Shown here one piece after another: positions 26,296-35,284 of a stretch of 64,000 nt of DNA. The notes beneath the pieces were generated by a model. It saw only the letters and a list, made by a program, of their open reading frames with translations, did not search any database and was not told the DNA's origin. This stretch comes from Bradyrhizobium sp. AZCC 1693 (lineage in GTDB: Bacteria; Pseudomonadota; Alphaproteobacteria; Rhizobiales; Xanthobacteraceae): positions 6,385,001 to 6,449,000 of the forward strand of contig NZ_JAZHSD010000001.1 of assembly GCF_036924745.1 (NCBI RefSeq). The letters are read 5' to 3'. A program made the translations under genes and the position numbers. The first letter of the stretch is position 1. Every line of letters begins with the position of its first letter.

Positions 26296-27276
26296 TCACT
26301 CCGGCTTGAGGCCACCCGCGCGCACCACCTTGCCCCACTTCTCGGTTTCGTCGGCGATCAGCCTGCCGAAATCGGCCGGTGAGCCCGGCATCGGGTCGCC
26401 GCCGATGGCGGCAAGCCTTGCTTTCATGCCGCCGTCGGCAATCGCCGCATTGATTTCCCTGTTGAGCTTTTCGACGATCTCGGCCGGCGTGTTTTTCGGC
26501 GCGGCGAAACCGTACCATTGGCTGGCTTCATAACCCGGTACGGAATCGCCCACCGTCGGAATCTCCGGCAGCTCCGCCATGCGCGCGGCTGTCGTCACCG
26601 CGAGCGCGCGCAGCTTGCCGGTCTTGATGTGATCGGCAGTTCCCGGCGCGGCGGCGAACAGAATCTGCACCTGGCCGCCGAGCAGATCCGATAGTGCCGG
26701 GCCCTGGCCGCGATAGGGGACGTGCACCATGTCGACGCCGGTTATCATCTTGAACAGTTCGCCCGCCATATGCGGCGCGCTGCCGCTGCCGGCCGAGGCC
26801 ATGTTGACCTTGCCGGGATTGGCTTTGGCGTAAGCGATGAATTCGGGAAGCGTCTGCGCCGGCACCGAGGGGTGGACCAGCACCACCATCGGCACGCGGA
26901 TCACGCCGGCGACAGGCGCGATGTCGCGGACGAAATTGAAGCTGAGTTTCTCGTAGAGCGAGGCGTTGACCGCGTTCGGGACGGTCGCCAGCAGCAGCGT
27001 ATATCCGTCGGGCGCGGCGTTCACGACCGCCTCGGTGCCGATATTGCCGCCGGCGCCGGTGCGGTTCTCGACCACGAAAGGCTGCCCGAGATGATCGGCC
27101 AGCCACTGGCCGATCAGGCGCGCGGTGATGTCGACGCCGCCGCCGGCGGCGAAGCCCGCGACGATTTTCGTCGGCCGCGTCGGATAATCGAGCGCGGCGG
27201 CCAGCCGCGGCAAGGCGGGTGCAGCAATGAGTGCGCCGGCGAGTTTGAGGAAATTCCGTCGTAGAAGAAGTTTCAT
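26296..27276 (-). CDS. Bug/TctC-family tripartite tricarboxylate transporter substrate-binding protein
   Basis: 326 residues, exported; the N-terminus (LLRRNFLKLAGALIAAPALPRLAAA) has a twin-arginine-like RRNFLK motif. The family's DYPTRPTKIVAGFAAGGGVDITARLIGQWL, VENRTGAGGNIG, GYTLLLAT and PYRGQGPALSDLLGGQVQ segments are all present. Bug proteins bind small carboxylates or amides. No TctA/TctB membrane subunits are adjacent, which is usual for orphan Bug genes. Confidence 0.92.
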   Translation of the reverse strand: MKLLLRRNFLKLAGALIAAPALPRLAAALDYPTRPTKIVAGFAAGGGVDITARLIGQWLADHLGQPFVVENRTGAGGNIGTEAVVNAAPDGYTLLLATVPNAVNASLYEKLSFNFVRDIAPVAGVIRVPMVVLVHPSVPAQTLPEFIAYAKANPGKVNMASAGSGSAPHMAGELFKMITGVDMVHVPYRGQGPALSDLLGGQVQILFAAAPGTADHIKTGKLRALAVTTAARMAELPEIPTVGDSVPGYEASQWYGFAAPKNTPAEIVEKLNREINAAIADGGMKARLAAIGGDPMPGSPADFGRLIADETEKWGKVVRAGGLKPE

Positions 27277-27467
27277 GTTGAGCGTCCCCCTGTTGGCAGC
27301 AAACTATCCCAATTGCCGCGGCCAGCGTAGGGCCGTCCGCCGATCAGGCCGGTGCGCTCTGTTCCGGCGGCATGGGGACATGCCGATTCCCCATGTCAAA
27401 GGTGCTTGCTGACGCGTCGGCCTTTCGTCATATTTCGCGACAGGTCGTCCATTCCGGGCGGCCGATG

Positions 27468-27612
27468 TTCTCAGGGCGGGGTGAAAATCCCCACCGGCGG
27501 TAAGGGTGACGTAGCCCAAGCCCGCGAGCGCCTTCTTCTCTCCCGAGAAGAAGGGTCAGCAGATTCGGTGCGATTCCGAAGCCGACGGTTATAGTCCGGA
27601 TGAAAGAGAACG
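27468..27612 (+). ncRNA. FMN riboswitch (RFN element)
   Basis: The conserved order of RFN blocks is present: GTTCTCAGGGCGGGGTGAAA with CCCCACCGGCGGT, AAGCCCGCGAGCGC, GGTCAGCAGATTCGGTG with CGAAGCCGACGGT, and the closing TAGTCCGGATGAAAGAGAAC. The P1 helix pairs TCTC with GAGA. It lies 81 nt before the ribH2 start codon; that stretch carries a GC-rich hairpin (about 27623-27643) and the GAGGAAA ribosome site, so FMN probably represses translation initiation or triggers termination of ribH2. Confidence 0.97.
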
Positions 27613-27693
27613 GTTTGCGGCGGCCTTCGCGCGTTTGCGCGTGGGCTGACGTCGTTCCGTATGCCCTGATTCTGGTCCTGAAAGAGGAAAGCC

Positions 27694-28278
27694 ATGAATC
27701 AGATGTTGCAAGAGCCTGAAGTCCAATCCCCACCCCAAACTGTCGAAATGAGCCACGTCCCTGACGTGCCCGAGCGTCCGCCGGCGCCGATGCACCCGCG
27801 TTTCGTCAAGCCGCAGCGCATAGCCTTCGTGCAGTCGTCGTGGCACCGCGACGTAGTCGAGGAATGCCGCATCGCGTTCCTCGAGGAGATCGAGGCGCGC
27901 CATATCACGCGCGCGCAGGTCGATCTGTTCGAAGTGCCGGGTTCGTTCGAGATACCCTTGCATGCGCAACTGCTGGCCAAGACGCGGCGCTACACCGCGA
28001 TCGTGGCCGCCGGCCTCGTGGTCGATGGCGGCATCTACCGCCACGAATTCGTCGCCGACACCGTGATCAAGGCGTTGATGGACGTGCAGCTCAAGACCGA
28101 GGTGCCGGTATTCTCCGCGGTGCTGACGCCGCAGCAATTCCACGAAAGCGCCGTGCATCACGACTTCTTCCGCAAGCATTTCGTCATCAAGGGCATCGAG
28201 GTCGCGGAAGCCTGCGCCAACACGCTGCATAGTTTGGAAAGACTGCGCGGACAGGTGGCGGCAGGGATCGGGGGGTAA
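27694..28278 (+). CDS. ribH: RibH2, 6,7-dimethyl-8-ribityllumazine synthase (type II)
   Basis: Penultimate riboflavin step, condensing the ribityl-pyrimidine with 3,4-dihydroxybutanone phosphate. The sequence IAFVQSSWHRDVVEE, VPGSFEIPLHAQLL, VVDGGIYRHEFVADTVI and FSAVLTPQQFHESAVHHDFF is the decameric RibH2 type known from Brucella and Mesorhizobium. At 194 residues it has about 40 extra proline-rich N-terminal residues; the start is supported by GAGGAAA 5-6 nt before the ATG, though internal ATGs exist. Expression controlled by the upstream FMN riboswitch; no other rib gene is near. Confidence 0.94.
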   Translation: MNQMLQEPEVQSPPQTVEMSHVPDVPERPPAPMHPRFVKPQRIAFVQSSWHRDVVEECRIAFLEEIEARHITRAQVDLFEVPGSFEIPLHAQLLAKTRRYTAIVAAGLVVDGGIYRHEFVADTVIKALMDVQLKTEVPVFSAVLTPQQFHESAVHHDFFRKHFVIKGIEVAEACANTLHSLERLRGQVAAGIGG

Positions 28279-28285
28279 CCGATCC

Positions 28286-28330
28286 CGTCATTGCGAGCGA
28301 AGCAATCCGGCCATGCAGGATTGCTTCGTA
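28286..28330. repeat. Intergenic hairpin repeat (CGAAGCAATCC / GGATTGCTTCG)
   Basis: Perfect 11-bp arms 28298-28308 and 28318-28328 with a 9-nt loop, preceded by CCCGTCATTGCGAG. This unit is a familiar alphaproteobacterial intergenic repeat and probably ends ribH2 transcription. Confidence 0.75.
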
Positions 28331-28411
28331 CGCACGGAAGAATTTCGCTCGGTCGTACCATGGCTCTCGGCTACGCTGCCGCTGTCGTTCGCAGCACCGG
28401 AGCAAGAAGCC

Positions 28412-29221
28412 ATGGCTGGACAAGACCCTTCCGATTGGCTCGGCCTGTCAGGCCGTGTCTGCGTGGTGACCGGCGGCGGTGGCGGGATCGGCCGCGCCAC
28501 GGCTCTCAGTTTCGCCAAGGCCGGCGCCCGTGTCGCCGTGATCGATCTCGATGAGCGCGGCCTCGAGGTGACGCGCGCCGAGCTCGGCAAGGTCGGCGCA
28601 GGCCATGTCATTGCCCGCTGCGATACTTCGAGCGTCGAGAGCGTCACCGCGGTGTCCGCGACGATCGAAAAATCGCTGGCGCCATGCGACGTGCTGGTCA
28701 ACACCGCGGCCGTGCTACGTCCCGGTGCGCTCGACAGCCTGTCCCTTGCCGAATGGAACGCGGTTCTCTCCGTCAACCTGACCGGCTATTTCGTTTGCGC
28801 GCAGGTGTTCGGCCGGCAGATGCGTACGCTGGGCCGCGGCAGCCTGGTTCACGTGGCGTCCATTGCCGGCAGCAATGCGCAGGGGCAGAGCGGCGCCTAC
28901 AGTGTCAGCAAAGCCGGTGTGATCATGTTGTCGCGGCAGCTTGCCAACGAATGGGGGCCGCATGGCATCCGCAGCAATGTCGTCAGTCCCGGAATGGTGA
29001 TCACGCCGATGAGCCAGTCGTTTTACGATACGCCTGGAGTGACCGAGCGACGTTCCGCCGTGGTGCCGATGCGGCGGGTCGGCATGCCGCAGGACATGGC
29101 GGACGCGATCCTGTTCCTGGCGAGCGATCGCGCGGCCTATGTCAATGGCGACGAGATCATGGTCGATGGCGGCTACGCCAATATGCTGATGAATTTGGTG
29201 CCGCGGCCTGGATTTGAGTGA
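28412..29221 (+). CDS. Short-chain dehydrogenase/reductase
   Basis: 269 residues. Classical SDR: TGGGGGIGRATAL cofactor motif (residue 20 on), Asp in VIDLDERG favouring NAD(H), VNTAAV in place of NNAG, catalytic Ser in ASIAGSN, YSVSK (Tyr/Lys) and the N-[S] SPGMVITPM stretch. The DGGYANML end is typical. Substrate unknown; start at 28412 chosen because the conserved fold begins 12 residues later. Confidence 0.9.
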   Translation: MAGQDPSDWLGLSGRVCVVTGGGGGIGRATALSFAKAGARVAVIDLDERGLEVTRAELGKVGAGHVIARCDTSSVESVTAVSATIEKSLAPCDVLVNTAAVLRPGALDSLSLAEWNAVLSVNLTGYFVCAQVFGRQMRTLGRGSLVHVASIAGSNAQGQSGAYSVSKAGVIMLSRQLANEWGPHGIRSNVVSPGMVITPMSQSFYDTPGVTERRSAVVPMRRVGMPQDMADAILFLASDRAAYVNGDEIMVDGGYANMLMNLVPRPGFE

Positions 29222-29227
29222 GAAGCT

Positions 29228-29313
29228 GTAGGTAGGCAAAGCGCAGCGTGCCCACCATCTATCCCGACGCGTCATCGTGAATGGTGGGCACGCTTGCGCT
29301 TTGCCCACCCTAC
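29228..29313. repeat. Intergenic inverted repeat, GTAGGGTGGGCAAAG family
   Basis: GTAGGTAGGCAAAGCGCAGC... CCCACCAT (29228-29258) faces ATGGTGGGCACGCTTGCGCT...CCCTAC (29281-29313), nearly perfect over about 30 bp. Sits between the convergent SDR and prs genes. Confidence 0.88.
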
Positions 29314-29329
29314 GAACTTCGAACCTGCC

Positions 29330-30283
29330 TCAGTCGAACAGGCTCGACACCGATTCTTCCGACGCAGTGCGGCTGATCGCTTCCGCGATCAGCGGCGCGA
29401 TCGACAGCGTGCGGATATTGCCGGCCTTGCTGACCGCGTCCGTCGGCAAGATCGAGTCGGTGATGACGAGCTCTTTCAGCTTGGAGCCTGCGATGCGGGC
29501 GGCCGCCCCGCCCGACAGCACACCGTGGCTAATATAGGCGTAGACATCCTTGGCGCCATTGGCGAGCAGTGCGTCGGCGGCGTTCACCAGCGTGCCGCCG
29601 GAATCGACGATGTCGTCGACCAGGATGCAGGTGTAACCGGCGCAGTCGCCGATCACGTTCATCACTTCGGACTCACCGGCGCGCTCGCGGCGCTTGTCGA
29701 TGATGGCAAGCGGGGTGTTGAGGCGCTTGGCGAGGCCGCGCGCGCGGACCACGCCGCCGACGTCGGGCGATACCACCATGACATTGGCGAGGTCGAAGCG
29801 CTCCTTGATGTCGCGCACCATCACCGGCGAGGCGTAGAGATTGTCGGTCGGGATGTCGAAGAAGCCCTGGATCTGAGCGGCGTGAAGATCGAGCGTCATG
29901 ACGCGGTCGACGCCGGCGTGGGTGATCAGGTTCGCCACCAGCTTGGCGGAAATCGGCGCGCGCGAGCCGACCTTGCGGTCCTGCCGGGCGTAGCCGAAGT
30001 AGGGGATCACAGCGGTGATGCGGCGGGCGGACGAACGGCGCAGCGCATCGGTGATGATCAGCAGTTCCATCAGATGGTCGTTGGCCGGAAACGACGTCGA
30101 CTGGATGATGAAGGCATCCGAGCCGCGCACGTTCTCGAGGATTTCGACGAAAATCTCGTTGTCGGCAAAGCGGCGGACGCTGGCCTTGGCCAGCGGCAGG
30201 TTCAGCCAATTGGCGATTTCCAGGGCCAGCGCCGGATTGGAATTGCCGGCGACCAGCTTGATCGAGCCGTTCTTGGCCGCCAT
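29330..30283 (-). CDS. prs: Prs, ribose-phosphate pyrophosphokinase
   Basis: Makes PRPP from ribose-5-phosphate and ATP. 317 residues. Diagnostic [26 protein letters not shown] (ATP-binding), [13 protein letters not shown], the flexible loop region [19 protein letters not shown] and the PRPP-binding loop [12 protein letters not shown]. Start at 30283 ([13 protein letters not shown]); a 14-codon upstream extension is unlikely. Monocistronic, with an intergenic repeat after it. Confidence 0.97.
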   Translation of the reverse strand: MAAKNGSIKLVAGNSNPALALEIANWLNLPLAKASVRRFADNEIFVEILENVRGSDAFIIQSTSFPANDHLMELLIITDALRRSSARRITAVIPYFGYARQDRKVGSRAPISAKLVANLITHAGVDRVMTLDLHAAQIQGFFDIPTDNLYASPVMVRDIKERFDLANVMVVSPDVGGVVRARGLAKRLNTPLAIIDKRRERAGESEVMNVIGDCAGYTCILVDDIVDSGGTLVNAADALLANGAKDVYAYISHGVLSGGAAARIAGSKLKELVITDSILPTDAVSKAGNIRTLSIAPLIAEAISRTASEESVSSLFD

Positions 30284-30454
30284 CGACGCTTCTCCTCGCG
30301 CCTTGCTGGATACGACGTTCAGCATATCGAGAAATCCTCGGAACCGGCGCTTTTGATGGGCGAGGAGATATCAGGCAGTTGGCTTGGCTGGCAACCCATC
30401 ACCCCGGTTTTCCCGGCGAAAAATGGGCCGTTACCGGACTATTTCGGGGCTGCT

Positions 30455-31072
30455 TTATTGGGCGCTGTAGCCCAGCGCCACGACGCCGGCCGCATCCTGG
30501 GCGGGTGCCGTGTCTGCTGCACTCGCAACTGCCGGACCGCCTCTCGCCGTGCCCGGGACCGGCGCGGCATCCGGAGTTCCGTTGATCATGCCCGAGAGGC
30601 CGCTGAGGCCGGCCTGCGCAATCTTCCGCAATACGAGGTCGTCGGCCGCCGCCCAGGCGTCGCGTCCGGCCTTGCCGGCCGCTTCTTCGCCGGAAAGCCG
30701 CAGCGCGCGCTGCTGGTTGTTGTCGTAGACGTCCCAGACCCAGGCGATCACGGTCTTGCCGCGCACCACCTGCGCCGAGAGATAGCTGCGCACGCGGTAG
30801 GAAGCCCCGCCCTCGCGGGAGACGATCGACAGGTTGCGCAGCTTCGATTCGCTGTCGAGCACGCTGACCATCCGGTCGAACACCTGCGGCGGCGGGCCGT
30901 CGATCGATTCGAACGCCACGGTCGAACCGCTGCCCGCTGAAGCCATCGCGTACGAGCCGCTGTTGGCGCCGCCGCCGGCGCAGCCGCCGAGCGCCGAGGC
31001 GACAGCAAATAGCACCGCGGCGAACATGGCGCGCGGGGCTTTCAGGCACGAAGCTATCGGGGCATCCCTCAT
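30455..31072 (-). CDS. Putative lipoprotein, function unknown
   Basis: 205 residues. Signal peptide with lipobox SALGGC (Cys31), then a Gly/Ser linker, a DUF-like alpha/beta core from about TVAFESIDGPPPQVFDRMV to KTVIAWVWDVYDNNQQRALRLSGEE, and a disordered Ala/Pro C-terminus. An AGGGAG site supports the ATG ending at 31072; Met16 is the alternative. Proteins with this arrangement are conserved in Rhizobiales between prs and pgeF; no function is assigned that I know of. Confidence 0.75.
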   Translation of the reverse strand: MRDAPIASCLKAPRAMFAAVLFAVASALGGCAGGGANSGSYAMASAGSGSTVAFESIDGPPPQVFDRMVSVLDSESKLRNLSIVSREGGASYRVRSYLSAQVVRGKTVIAWVWDVYDNNQQRALRLSGEEAAGKAGRDAWAAADDLVLRKIAQAGLSGLSGMINGTPDAAPVPGTARGGPAVASAADTAPAQDAAGVVALGYSAQ

Positions 31073-31206
31073 TGCTCCCTGCGATATCGTTAAAATGTGT
31101 TAAGGTCTAGGGCAGCAGGTGCACCGGCTCGCCAAAAAGATTGCGTCCGGCCCATCCCGACTCACCTTCTTGTTGCCAGAATTCTTCAACCCGGCAGGCA
31201 TGATCC

Positions 31207-31306
31207 ATGCGAGCCTTTGTTCTCGGCGGCTATGGCGCGATCGCCGACCATTTGCGCGTTGCCGATGCCGGCCGCGCACGGCAAGGTCGTGTTGCAGGTG
31301 AAGTAG
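31207..31306 (+). pseudogene. Remnant of a zinc-type alcohol dehydrogenase/quinone oxidoreductase N-terminus
   Basis: Translation from 31207 gives MRAFVLGGYGAIADHLRVAD, the standard opening of medium-chain dehydrogenases; the continuation PMPAAHGKVVLQVK, matching the next family strand, is in another frame and stops at 31306. So about 33 codons of a gene remain, with a frameshift near 31265. Inferred from pattern; short. Confidence 0.4.
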
Positions 31307-31310
31307 GGAA

Positions 31311-32078
31311 TTACTCTGCGTCCAATGCGATCGCGTGGACGTGGCGGCCGTAATCCGGCTCCTTCCGGTGCACCGAGCGTCGGTAGCTGTAGAAGCGCTC
31401 GTCGGAATAGGTGTCGACGCCGATGTCGTCGATCATCAGCACGCCGGCATTCTCCAACCGCATGCGGATGAAGCCGGCGAGATCGAACATGGCATGGCCT
31501 GATCGAACCGAGGGAATGAAGAATACGGCATTCTCCGCGTCGGCATCCAGAAAACGTTCGACGAATTCACTGCCGACTTCATAGGAGTGCTGGCGGATCA
31601 GCGGGCCGATGGCGGCGACGATGCCGGAGCGGTCGGCGCCGAGTTTCTCCATCGCCTCGATAGTGGATTCCAGCACGCCGGTCAGCGCGCCCTTCCAGCC
31701 GGCGTGCGCCGCGCCGATCACGCGCGCGGCTGCATCGGCAAACAGGATCGGGCCGCAATCCGCGGCGGTGACGCCGATCGCGATGCCTTCCGTGCGTGTG
31801 ACGAGCGCGTCGGCGCGCGGCTTGTCGCCCTGCCATGGTCCGGTCGCCACCACGACGTCGGGCGAATGGATCTGGTGCGCGCTGAGCAGGCGCTCGGGCG
31901 CAACGCCCATTTGCTCGGCCATCCGGCGGCGATTTTCCGCGACACTGGCCGGGTCGTCATTGGAGCCGAGTCCGCCATTGAGGCTTTGGTAAATTCCGCT
32001 GGATATCCCGCCCTCGCGGGTGAAGAACGCGTGGTGCAGCCCGGGAATGGCTGCGAGCAGCGACGATCCGAACGTCAT
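31311..32078 (-). CDS. pgeF: PgeF, multicopper-like purine nucleoside phosphorylase / peptidoglycan editing factor (YfiH family)
   Basis: 255 residues. The family's metal and active-site segments are intact: LSAHQIHSPDVV, GVTAADCGPILFAD and GAAHAGWKGALTGV, plus the end FYSYRRSVHRKEPDYGRH. YfiH proteins hydrolyse N-acetylmuramyl-L-serine errors in UDP-MurNAc peptide synthesis and show purine nucleoside phosphorylase activity. ATG overlaps the midA stop by 4 bp (ATGA, 32075-32078), last gene of the dienelactone hydrolase-lgt-midA-pgeF run. Confidence 0.92.
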   Translation of the reverse strand: MTFGSSLLAAIPGLHHAFFTREGGISSGIYQSLNGGLGSNDDPASVAENRRRMAEQMGVAPERLLSAHQIHSPDVVVATGPWQGDKPRADALVTRTEGIAIGVTAADCGPILFADAAARVIGAAHAGWKGALTGVLESTIEAMEKLGADRSGIVAAIGPLIRQHSYEVGSEFVERFLDADAENAVFFIPSVRSGHAMFDLAGFIRMRLENAGVLMIDDIGVDTYSDERFYSYRRSVHRKEPDYGRHVHAIALDAE

Positions 32079-33202
32079 GCTGTTTCATCTCCAGGCGCCG
32101 GCGGTTCGTCGCTGAGGCCCGCGACCGAGGTGAGGTTGGGTTCGGTGACCGCAAGCACCTTGAACATCGATCCCATGCCGCCGCGGCCGCTGTCGGTCAG
32201 GCGCTTCAGCGCAGCGGAAATATCGGCGGAAACCTCCGGCGTGGTTTTTCCCATTAGCGTGACGGCGCGTGTCTCGATGCCGAGCCGCTTGAGGAATTCG
32301 CCTTGCGTCACCGGACCATGAACCCGCGCGCCGACGTCTTCCGCCGCGCGCGCCAGCGCCTGGAAATCGACATGGGCGGTGACGTCGGCCTGGCCCGGAT
32401 TCTTCAGGGGGTCGGCAAAGCTGTGGCGGGCGATCGCCTGGAAGGTATCGCCGGCATCGCTGCGCAGATGGCCATAATCGATGATCAGCGCCGCGCCGTC
32501 CTGATCGCGCACCCGCGCCGCGATCTTCATCATCTCATTGTCCGGCCGCCATTCGAACACGGCGCCGATAGGGGCCGCCCGCACCAGCGGCGGCAGCAAC
32601 ACCTCGAAGCGCGGCATCGGATCGGCTGCGGCTGCGAATACCAGCTTGCCATCGGGATCGAGGTCGACCACACGCTCGTGCCAGCCGGTCTCGCGCTTGA
32701 CCACCTGGTGGATCGGCAGCACGTCGAAATATTCGTTGGCGAGAATGACCGCGGGGCCCTCCGGCACGTCGTCGATGCTGTCATGCCAGCTGATGTTGCG
32801 CGCGCCTGATAGCGTCGCCCGCTGTCTCTCGCGGAGCACCGGATTGACCTCGACGAGATGGATGTGGAGCGATTGATAGAGTGGCGGCAGCACCCGGACC
32901 GCGCGGAGCGCATCCGCCATCATGGTGCCGCGGCCGGGGCCGAGTTCGACCAGCCGCAGCATCGGCGGCGACCCGATCGCCTTCCACACCGAAGCCGTCC
33001 ACAGACCGAGCAGCTCGCCGAACATCTGGCTGACCTCGGGCGCGGTGGTGAAATCGCCCTCGCGGCCCAATGGATCGCGCGACACGTAATAGCCGTGCTC
33101 GGGATGCACCAGGCACAGCTCCATGTATCGCCAGACCGGCATCGGTCCTGACGATCTGATGAGCTTGTGGATCTCCGCCTGCAACGGTGAGAATTCGGTC
33201 AC
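32075..33202 (-). CDS. MidA/NDUFAF7-family SAM-dependent methyltransferase
   Basis: 375 residues from a GTG start ending at 33202, 8 bp after lgt, with AAGG about 9 nt upstream; ATG alternatives further up lie inside lgt. The sequence CLVHPEHGYYVSRDPLGREGDFTTAPEVSQMFGELLG, LVELGPGRGTMMAD (SAM motif I), ANEYFDVLPIHQ and LIIDYGH are the MidA family signatures. The mitochondrial homologue dimethylates an arginine of complex I subunit NDUFS2; a similar role in complex I assembly is plausible. Coupled to pgeF. Confidence 0.92.
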   Translation of the reverse strand: MTEFSPLQAEIHKLIRSSGPMPVWRYMELCLVHPEHGYYVSRDPLGREGDFTTAPEVSQMFGELLGLWTASVWKAIGSPPMLRLVELGPGRGTMMADALRAVRVLPPLYQSLHIHLVEVNPVLRERQRATLSGARNISWHDSIDDVPEGPAVILANEYFDVLPIHQVVKRETGWHERVVDLDPDGKLVFAAAADPMPRFEVLLPPLVRAAPIGAVFEWRPDNEMMKIAARVRDQDGAALIIDYGHLRSDAGDTFQAIARHSFADPLKNPGQADVTAHVDFQALARAAEDVGARVHGPVTQGEFLKRLGIETRAVTLMGKTTPEVSADISAALKRLTDSGRGGMGSMFKVLAVTEPNLTSVAGLSDEPPAPGDETA

Positions 33203-33210
33203 GGCCTGCC

Positions 33211-34056
33211 TTAAATCGACCTCTGTATATGCTCCGGCGCCTTGCGGCGCCATGCCATCATGATCAGGATGGCGCCGGCAATGATCATTGGTACCGACAA
33301 CAGCATACCCATGGTCAATCCGCCCCACAAAAATCCGAGCTGCGGGTCCGGTTCGCGGAAAAATTCGCTGGTAATGCGCGCCAGTGCGTAGATCGCGATA
33401 AAACTGCCGAGGATCAGGCCCGGCCGCTTCAGCGCGCCCATCCGCACCATGACCGCCAGGATCGCAAACAGCAGGACGCCCTCGAGCGCCGCTTCGTAGA
33501 GCTGGCTTGGGTGGCGGAAAAGTTGAAACGGGTCATCGGGAAAGACCATTCTCCAGGGCACGCTGGCATCCGCCTCACGCCCCCACAATTCGCCCTTGAT
33601 GAAGTTGGCGAGCCGCCCGAGCAATATTCCGATCGGAGCGACCGCGGTCGTGATGTCGCCAAGCGACAGGATGGAGATATTGTTCTTGAGCGCAAACAGC
33701 ATCACCGCGGCGACGCAGCCGAGGAAGCCGCCGTGAAAGGACATGCCGCCTTCCCATAATTTGAGAATGGCGGCCGGATGCTGGACGAAGAAGGGAAGGT
33801 TGTAGAACAGCACGTAGCCGGTACGGCCGCCGAGGATGATGCCGAGGGTGACCCAGAGGATGAAGTCGTCGAGTTGCACCGGCGCGATCGGCGCCGGCCC
33901 GCCCCACAATTTCTCGCTCCTGATCAGCGCGCGCGCATATATCCATCCAAGCACGATGCCGCAAATATAGGCCAGCGCATACCATCGGATCGCGAGCGGT
34001 CCGATCGAGATGGCGACGGGATCGATTGCCGGAAAGGTGATGGTGAGAAATTGCAT
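33211..34056 (-). CDS. lgt: Lgt, prolipoprotein diacylglyceryl transferase
   Basis: Transfers diacylglycerol from phosphatidylglycerol to the lipobox Cys of prolipoproteins; inner membrane. 281 residues, seven hydrophobic segments. Conserved [51 protein letters not shown] and [13 protein letters not shown] (essential Arg/Glu region). 12 bp after the dienelactone hydrolase gene and 8 bp before midA. Confidence 0.96.
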   Translation of the reverse strand: MQFLTITFPAIDPVAISIGPLAIRWYALAYICGIVLGWIYARALIRSEKLWGGPAPIAPVQLDDFILWVTLGIILGGRTGYVLFYNLPFFVQHPAAILKLWEGGMSFHGGFLGCVAAVMLFALKNNISILSLGDITTAVAPIGILLGRLANFIKGELWGREADASVPWRMVFPDDPFQLFRHPSQLYEAALEGVLLFAILAVMVRMGALKRPGLILGSFIAIYALARITSEFFREPDPQLGFLWGGLTMGMLLSVPMIIAGAILIMMAWRRKAPEHIQRSI

Positions 34057-34068
34057 CCGGTGCGATGC

Positions 34069-34803
34069 CTACGGCACGAGGTTACGGCGATAGAGCGCCA
34101 GCAGCCGCTCCCAGTGCCGCTCGGCGGCGTCGCGGTGGTAGACCGGACGCTTCGGGAAGGCAAAACCGTGATGGGTGCCGGGGTAGATCTCGACCTCGTT
34201 GTTCGATCCCTTCATGCCGGCCGCGACCTTGTCGATGATCTCCTGCGGCGCATAGATGTCGGTCTCGGCGCAGGCGAAGTAGAGTTCGGCCTTGGTCTTC
34301 GACGCGGCCAGATGCGGGCTGTCGGGCTGGTCGGTCGCGAGGTGGGTGCCGTAGATCGAAGCCGCCGCCTTCACACGATCCGGAAAATGCGTCGCCGCAT
34401 TGACCGCGTAGCGGCCGCTCATGCAGTAGCCGACGGTGCCGACCATTTTCGTGTTCGCCGCTTCTTGCGTCTCGGCATAGGCGAGCAGCGCCTTGGTGTC
34501 CTCCATTACCATCGGGATGTTGATGGAGTTCATGAAGCCGAACATTCGCTTGCGCTCGGGCGCTTCCGGATCCGGCGGGATCGGCCCCAGCTCCATGACG
34601 CCGGAGCGGTAATACATATTCGGCAGCATCACGTAGTAACCTGACGTGCCGAGCCGCCGCGCCATGTCGCGCAGTTCCTCGCGGATCGCCGGCGCGTCCA
34701 TGTAGAAGATGACAACCGGATACGGTCCGCCGCGCTCGGGATGGGTGATGAAGGTCGTGGTCTTGCCGTCCTTGGTCGCAATATCGATCTGCTGGTCGAT
34801 CAT
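34069..34803 (-). CDS. Dienelactone hydrolase family protein
   Basis: 244-residue alpha/beta hydrolase. Catalytic triad in DLH order: Cys in VGYCMSGRYA, Asp in FACAETDIYAP, His in GTHHGFAFP; Glu-type PVVIFYMDAPAIREELRDMA at the N-terminus. DLHs open enol lactones such as 4-carboxymethylenebutenolide, though many chromosomal copies have other ester substrates. Start at 34803 (MIDQQIDIATKDG). First gene of the lgt-midA-pgeF run; divergent from ubiK. Confidence 0.92.
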   Translation of the reverse strand: MIDQQIDIATKDGKTTTFITHPERGGPYPVVIFYMDAPAIREELRDMARRLGTSGYYVMLPNMYYRSGVMELGPIPPDPEAPERKRMFGFMNSINIPMVMEDTKALLAYAETQEAANTKMVGTVGYCMSGRYAVNAATHFPDRVKAAASIYGTHLATDQPDSPHLAASKTKAELYFACAETDIYAPQEIIDKVAAGMKGSNNEVEIYPGTHHGFAFPKRPVYHRDAAERHWERLLALYRRNLVP

Positions 34804-35002
34804 GGGCGTTTCTTTTTGCGTTGTGATTCTGGTTGCTGGTGAAGCGCTTGATACGATTGCAAGGAAACCGGGGCATGACAAGGCAAAGGGGCATCACGTT
34901 GGCCTTGAACGGCGCACTTGAACCTTGCCCTTGAACCTTGCCTTTGGGATCGCCATTGTGATGTCGGTGACGATCAATTTGCAGCGACCGGAGCGCTTTA
35001 AG

Positions 35003-35284
35003 ATGACCCAGACCAGCAATCGGTTTTTCGACGAGATCGGCCGTTTGATGAACGACGCCGCCGGCGCTGCCCAAGGCGTCAAGCGCGAGGTCGATACGGT
35101 CATGCGCAACCAGGCCGAACGCATCCTGCGCGACCTCGACCTCGTCAAGCGCGAGGAGTTCGACGCGGTCAAGGACATGGCCCGCCTGGCGCGCGAGGAG
35201 AACGAGGCGCTGAAGGGCCGGATTGCTGCGCTGGAAGCCAAGCTCGGCATTTCGCCGGCCGCGCCGGATGTCGGCGCGGTCTGA
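35003..35284 (+). CDS. ubiK: UbiK-family accessory factor (YqiC/BMFP)
   Basis: 93 residues, all-helical. FFDEIGRLMNDAAGAAQGVKREVD is the amphipathic N-terminal helix, and FDAVKDMARLAREENEALKGRIAALEAKLG is the trimeric coiled coil of the YqiC/BMFP family. The E. coli homologue assists ubiquinone synthesis as a UbiJ partner. Start at 35003; a longer in-frame extension (to 34925) is not conserved. Followed by 366 bp of repeats. Confidence 0.88.
   Translation: MTQTSNRFFDEIGRLMNDAAGAAQGVKREVDTVMRNQAERILRDLDLVKREEFDAVKDMARLAREENEALKGRIAALEAKLGISPAAPDVGAV

Noticed and set aside
29294..30940. 548-codon plus-strand frame opposite prs and the lipoprotein gene
   Set aside because: Antisense to a certain gene, crosses an intergenic inverted repeat, histidine/arginine-rich composition of a shadow.
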